Assembly (NCBI GenBank): GCA_013140975.1
Contig: JABFRV010000186.1
Span: forward strand, 1 to 39,127
Length of the DNA: 39,127 nucleotides
Source of the DNA: Saprospiraceae bacterium
GTDB lineage: Bacteria > Bacteroidota > Bacteroidia > Chitinophagales > Saprospiraceae
Direction: 5' to 3'
The translations under genes and the position numbers were made by a program. Below the pieces are notes generated by a model. It was not told the DNA's origin. It did not search any database and saw nothing but the letters and a program-made list of their open reading frames with translations. Shown one piece after another: positions 35,225 through 39,127 of the stretch (position 1 is its first letter; every line of letters begins with the position of its first letter).

Positions 35225-35920
35225 TTAGAGCTCGAAAGTATGCTGTAATCCATGCGAGCCATCTCCGCCATAGAATTGATTAATGATTCTAATAACTTCA
35301 TCAGCATCATCTACAATAGGCATTAGATCTACATCACTAAGTGTAATATAACTATACTGCTCTCCCATAGTCTTATAAATCCATTCTTTCAATGGCGTCC
35401 AAAAATCTGAGCCAACAAGAATGATTGGTGTCTTTTTTATTTTTCCAGTCTGTGTTAAAGTTAATACTTCAAAGAGTTCATCCATAGTTCCAAATCCTCC
35501 TGGCATAGCAATAAACGCCTGTGAATACTTTACAAACATAACTTTTCTAACAAAGAAGAAACGGTGATTAAGGGTTTTTTCCTTATCAATATATTTGTTA
35601 TGAAACTGTTCAAATGGAAGATTGATATTAAGTCCTACAGAAATTCCATTATTCTCATATGCTCCCCTGTTTGCAGCTTCCATGATACCCGGGCCACCAC
35701 CTGTAATAATTCCAAATCCTTCTTCAGTCAATCTTTCGGAAATGGTTCGAGCCAACTCATAATGTGGATGCCCTTCTTTCACTCGAGCAGAACCAAAAAT
35801 AGAAATGCAAGGACCAAGACTATTCATTGTTTCAAAACCATCAACGAGTTCAGCTAATATCTTAAACATTGTCCAGCTGTTTTCTCCCTTCAGCTGACTC
35901 CATTGTTTCATTGATCTCAT
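35225..35920 (-). CDS. LOG-family protein (TIGR00730 Rossmann fold; nucleoside-monophosphate phosphoribohydrolase-like)
   Basis: The 231-residue protein has the two LOG signatures: GIITGGGPGIMEAANRGA and MPGGFGTMDELFEVLT (the PGGxGTxxE motif that binds the phosphoribosyl group and holds the catalytic Glu), plus a FGSARVKEGHPHYELA start of the Rossmann core. LOG enzymes release free bases from cytokinin or adenosine monophosphates; in bacteria the usual substrate is AMP-like nucleotides. It lies 60 bases downstream of the NtrC-like regulator on the same strand and may share its transcript. Confidence 0.9.
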   Translation of the reverse strand: MRSMKQWSQLKGENSWTMFKILAELVDGFETMNSLGPCISIFGSARVKEGHPHYELARTISERLTEEGFGIITGGGPGIMEAANRGAYENNGISVGLNINLPFEQFHNKYIDKEKTLNHRFFFVRKVMFVKYSQAFIAMPGGFGTMDELFEVLTLTQTGKIKKTPIILVGSDFWTPLKEWIYKTMGEQYSYITLSDVDLMPIVDDADEVIRIINQFYGGDGSHGLQHTFEL

Positions 35921-35980
35921 GATCTATTAAATTAAATGTGATTTTGTGGGAGCTTAATAAGAAAGTTATTTCTTACTCCT

Positions 35981-37246
35981 TTACGACTTGTAGGCCTGGA
36001 ATTCTTTGCGAATGAACTCATTCAATTCCTGAACCGTTTCAAATTGCTCAAAAAGCTCTTTGAACTTATTGTGCCTTTGGCTGGCAGGAATAACGAAATC
36101 CAATACTTCTTTACGCCCGATTTTATTTTTAGAAAGAATTATTAATCTTTCAACGACGTTTCTTAACTCACGAATATTACCCGTCCAATTATAATTTTGT
36201 AATTCTTCTAAAGCCGAATCATCAAATTTTTTGACAGGAACTCCATACTCATAACAAATATGCTCAGCGAAATGCTCTACAAGAATTGGAATATCCTCAG
36301 CTCTTTCATTTAAAGAAGGAACTTCAATAATTATAACAGCCAATCGATGATATAAGTCTTCGCGAAATTTTCCTTTCGCTATTTCTTCTCTTAGATCTTT
36401 GTTAGTGGCTGCAACTATTCTTACATCTACCGGAATCTCTTTATCGCCTCCTACACGTGTAATTCTATTTTCTTGTAACGCACGAAGTACTTTTGCTTGC
36501 GCAGAAAGACTCATATCTCCGATCTCATCAAGAAATAAAGTTCCTCCATTAGCCAATTCAAATTTTCCAAGTCTTTGCTTAATAGCCGAAGTAAATGATC
36601 CTTTTTCATGACCAAATAACTCACTTTCTATCAATTCAGAAGGAATGGCTGCACAATTTACTTCAACAATAGCACCATTGTTACGATTACTTTTTTCGTG
36701 TATCCATCGTGCAACAAGTTCTTTACCGGTTCCATTATTTCCGGTAATTAGTATTCGAGCATCTGTTGGGGCAACAAGCTCAATCGTTTGACGAACTTTT
36801 GCAATACAGGCTGACTCTCCTACTATTTCTTGTGTTTTATTCTTTGAAACTTTCTTTTGAAGTATCTTTTTTTCTGAAATTAAGGACGATTTGTCAATTG
36901 CGTTACGAAGTGTAATTAACAAACGATTCAAGTCTGGAGGTTTTGAAATAAAATCGTAAGCGCCTTTTTTTACGGCCTCAACAGCAGTATCAATAGTAGC
37001 ATGTCCGCTTATCATTACGATAGGGACATCTGTTGCTAATTGTTGTATCTTATCAAGAGCTTCCATTCCATCCATTTTGGGCATTTTAATATCCAAAATG
37101 ATAGCTTCATACTGGTTTTGCTTCAGCTTTACTAAACAGTCTAAACCGTCGACAGCCTCATCAACAGTATATTTTTCAAGCTCTAGTATACCCCGTAATG
37201 CCCTTCTTATACTCTGCTCATCATCAACAATTAAAATCTTGGCCAT
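35981..37246 (-). CDS. NtrC-like response regulator with AAA+ domain, lacking GAFTGA and HTH
   Basis: The 421-residue protein has a receiver domain (residues 1-120, phosphoacceptor Asp52 in IILDIKMPKMDG, Asp8/9, and the Lys of ISKPPD) and a sigma-54-activator-type AAA+ domain (about 140-375). The AAA+ part has Walker A GNNGTGKE, Walker B GGTLFLDEIGDM, a sensor-like RIVAATNKDL, and NIRELRNVVERL. The loop that normally reads GAFTGA and touches sigma-54 reads GSFTSA here. The protein ends KEFQAYKS, just where the C-terminal Fis-type HTH normally begins, and no HTH is encoded downstream. It therefore resembles Bacteroidota NtrX-type regulators but without DNA binding. It is first in a unit with the LOG gene. 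Confidence 0.9.
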   Translation of the reverse strand: MAKILIVDDEQSIRRALRGILELEKYTVDEAVDGLDCLVKLKQNQYEAIILDIKMPKMDGMEALDKIQQLATDVPIVMISGHATIDTAVEAVKKGAYDFISKPPDLNRLLITLRNAIDKSSLISEKKILQKKVSKNKTQEIVGESACIAKVRQTIELVAPTDARILITGNNGTGKELVARWIHEKSNRNNGAIVEVNCAAIPSELIESELFGHEKGSFTSAIKQRLGKFELANGGTLFLDEIGDMSLSAQAKVLRALQENRITRVGGDKEIPVDVRIVAATNKDLREEIAKGKFREDLYHRLAVIIIEVPSLNERAEDIPILVEHFAEHICYEYGVPVKKFDDSALEELQNYNWTGNIRELRNVVERLIILSKNKIGRKEVLDFVIPASQRHNKFKELFEQFETVQELNEFIRKEFQAYKS

Positions 37247-37280
37247 TCGCTCTATCTATTATCGTATTACGATTAAAGCT

Positions 37281-37315
37281 CAAAGATAAACAGATGACTA
37301 ATACCTAGTTACAAA
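37281..37315 (-). promoter_or_regulatory. Promoter of the NtrC-like regulator gene
   Basis: The minus strand has TTTG (37315-37312), 23 bases, then TATCTTTG (37288-37281), a full TAnnTTTG match, 34 bases before the ATG at 37246. The spacer is at the long end for Bacteroidota promoters. Confidence 0.5.
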
Positions 37316-37328
37316 TTATGAAATATTT

Positions 37329-38510
37329 TTATGTGATAGGCTTTAATTGGGTAGCCAAAAAGGCCATGACAGCGGCACCTTTTGCTATACTTTCCTCATT
37401 TACAACAAATTGTGAAGAATGAACATTCGTTGAAGGCCCTGTGCCTAATCGATAAAAAATTGCAGGAATTTCCTGGCTATAGTAGGAAAAATCTTCTGAA
37501 GTCATCCTGGGCTCCAATACTTCAATTTCATTGATTCCCGGGAAATTGGTTAAAGTCTCAATAAACTGTTGAGATAAGGACTCATTGTTCATAAGACATG
37601 GATACCCTCTTTCGATATTACATTCAATTTTGGCACCATACTTTAAAGCAATACTTGTAGCCTTGTTTTGCATCTCATTATGGAAGCTATTCCTGAAATC
37701 CTCATCTAAGCAACGAAATGTCCCTTCTATTAAAAGCTCTTCAGGAATTATATTGGTGGCACCTCCATTTGTATTTACTTTTCCAAAACTTAGTATTGCT
37801 TTTATATTCGGTGTTAATTTGTTTTTTAATAACTCATTCAATTCCAAAATCAATTCAGAAGCAACCACTATCGGATTGATAGCCAAATGAGGCATTGCAG
37901 CATGTCCTCCTTTCCCAATAACTCGGATATAAATTTCATCACAAGAAGCCATTGCCTTACCAGAACAAATCCCTACGTTTCCTACACTCATATTTGGCTG
38001 AACATGTTGCCCAATTATAAATTGAACTTTTGGATCAGCTAATACCTTTTCCTTTAATAATATACTAGCACCTCCCGGTAGCTTTTCTTCGCCGGGTTGA
38101 AATATAAATCTTACACTTCCGTTCCAATTCTCTTTCGTCTCATGTAAAAGCTTAATTGCACCTAACAAACAAGTCATATGCACATCATGTCCGCAGGCAT
38201 GCATGATACCATCATTCATCGAGCAATACGCTAAATTATTATCTTCCCGAATTAGCAGAGCATCCATATCTGCTCTTAATGCAACAACTCTATCTGATGG
38301 ATGCGATGATTGAATATCGCCAACTATTCCGGTAGTTGCCCAGTTTTTAGAATATTTAATTCCCCATTTATCAAGAATCGATTGAATAAATTCAGCGGTT
38401 TTGTATTCTTTGAATGACAGTTCCGGATGCATGTGAAGATGTCTTCTGATTTCAATTAATTCCTCCTGGAATTCCAAACTTAAATTATATAATTTACTCT
38501 CAAGACTCAT
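37329..38510 (-). CDS. M20-family metallo-amidohydrolase (N-acyl-amino acid / hippurate hydrolase-like)
   Basis: The 393-residue protein has the M20D layout: RRHLHMHPELSFKEY, ALRADMDALLI, a metal-ligand MHACGHDVHMT, FQPGEEKLPGGA with the catalytic Glu pair, GQHVQP, a GGHAAMPHLAINPI lid-domain motif, and a closing MTSEDFSYYSQEIPAIFYRLGTG with VHSSQF ligand. It hydrolyses the amide bond of an N-acyl amino acid in the cytoplasm; the acyl group is not predictable. It overlaps the upstream gene by four bases (ATGA), so the two are co-translated. Confidence 0.9.
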   Translation of the reverse strand: MSLESKLYNLSLEFQEELIEIRRHLHMHPELSFKEYKTAEFIQSILDKWGIKYSKNWATTGIVGDIQSSHPSDRVVALRADMDALLIREDNNLAYCSMNDGIMHACGHDVHMTCLLGAIKLLHETKENWNGSVRFIFQPGEEKLPGGASILLKEKVLADPKVQFIIGQHVQPNMSVGNVGICSGKAMASCDEIYIRVIGKGGHAAMPHLAINPIVVASELILELNELLKNKLTPNIKAILSFGKVNTNGGATNIIPEELLIEGTFRCLDEDFRNSFHNEMQNKATSIALKYGAKIECNIERGYPCLMNNESLSQQFIETLTNFPGINEIEVLEPRMTSEDFSYYSQEIPAIFYRLGTGPSTNVHSSQFVVNEESIAKGAAVMAFLATQLKPIT

Positions 38511-39127
38511 TCACTTAATTTTTCTATATCACGAAGACAAATTTCAAGGTCCATCCAGATTGAATAATTTCTACAATAGTTATTAATATATTCTTCAACA
38601 AATATTTCATGTAAGGGTTTAGAATCCTCGCTATCAATCAGGATTACTGACTTTTTATTAAACATAGCAAAATTCTTATGTTTATCATTGATTCCAACCC
38701 AAGTCTTGACACCGGTAATTGTATCAAAAATATGTAGAAAGAAACGAGATTTTTTAGCTTGAAAAAAAACAAGAATCCAAGAAAAAGCCAATAACATTAA
38801 TCCAAAAATAACATCAAAAAATCTTTTTTGTCTTTTATAACGATCCAAATTAAGATTCCAGGTATTTTCCACTGTAATTAATTCTCCTTTGGACTTGCTG
38901 TTTTGGCTACCAATAATTCCTTTACCACTGGGATTAAGAATTCTGAACAAGACATTATCGGGAATCTGGCTTACAAGATTGGTTATTTCATTTTTCTCAT
39001 AGTAACTAGGACACACTATTAATTCGTTGGGTTTATAAAAAGAAATTATATCATTCTCATTATTTGCTAAAGTTGACTTTTTAGTAGAATGAATATCATG
39101 AACGTAAAGTGTTATACTATCGTCCTG
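38507..39127 (-). CDS. C-terminal part of a probable family 2 glycosyltransferase (5' end outside window)
   Basis: The frame is open from the window edge (39127, reading QDDSITLYVHD) through a GTG at 39016 to the stop, so the gene starts beyond the window. The visible 206 residues contain SQIPDNVLFRILNPSGKGIIGSQNSKSKGEL, a RYKRQKRFFDVIFGLMLLAFSWILVFF membrane segment, and TGVKTWVGIND. This pattern resembles the C-terminal region of Bacteroidota family 2 glycosyltransferases, as I recall them. The catalytic domain is not in view, so the assignment is tentative. Its last four bases overlap the M20 gene start, forming an operon. Confidence 0.6.
   Translation of the reverse strand, partial: QDDSITLYVHDIHSTKKSTLANNENDIISFYKPNELIVCPSYYEKNEITNLVSQIPDNVLFRILNPSGKGIIGSQNSKSKGELITVENTWNLNLDRYKRQKRFFDVIFGLMLLAFSWILVFFQAKKSRFFLHIFDTITGVKTWVGINDKHKNFAMFNKKSVILIDSEDSKPLHEIFVEEYINNYCRNYSIWMDLEICLRDIEKLSE

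Noticed and set aside
39014-39127. A frameshift near 39060 in the last minus-strand gene
   Set aside because: On re-reading the bases, the frame is continuous to the window edge (...TLANNENDIISFYK...); there is no frameshift, only a gene cut by the window.

Overview
The window looks like a chromosome segment of an AT-rich member of the Bacteroidota, most like the Saprospiria/Chitinophagia side of the phylum. Four large secreted proteins end in a type IX secretion (T9SS) type A sorting domain. Short TAnnTTTG-type -7 promoter elements sit just upstream of several starts. Family members such as the long NusB, the BT_3928-like DoxX protein and the Omp28-like protein have forms typical of this phylum. 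I saw no rRNA, tRNA, insertion sequence or CRISPR array.

Positions 1-7041 hold the 3' end of a cysteine-rich tandem-repeat surface protein (570-bp DNA repeat), a field of short TTGACGG-like intergenic repeats, an Omp28-like T9SS protein and a class I aminotransferase.

Positions 7203-13302 are the most interesting part: a two-copy miniature exosortase locus. Two divergent gene pairs each encode a minimal exosortase of about 155 residues (Cys/Arg/His residues all visible, resembling XrtH) and a partner membrane protein of about 225 residues. Next come two proteins carrying an IPTLxxWG-like sorting motif. Their last 104 residues are almost identical but their exported N-terminal parts are unrelated. 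Each is preceded by a small secreted protein. A remnant of the partner gene in front of the second substrate shows that the whole module was duplicated and then lost its exosortase by an internal deletion.

Positions 13989-23468 encode one giant T9SS protein of about 3159 residues: an Asp-box beta-propeller, 25 HYR domains (19 in one contiguous run with a 246-bp DNA period), two metal-binding-like Asp-rich motifs, a thrombospondin type 3-like stretch and a sorting domain. The cell therefore appears to use T9SS and an exosortase system side by side for surface proteins.

Positions 23971-39127 are mainly housekeeping. nusB, guaA and a periplasmic-binding-protein-like lipoprotein form one unit. 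A four-helix-bundle protein gene lies between a truncated copy and the complete copy of a DoxX-family gene. EamA-like transporter, YigZ-family and coaE genes overlap. Then come ornithine aminotransferase, a small T9SS protein, a LOG-family protein, an NtrC-like regulator lacking both the normal GAFTGA motif and a DNA-binding domain, an M20 amidohydrolase, and the C-terminal end of a probable glycosyltransferase that runs out of the window.
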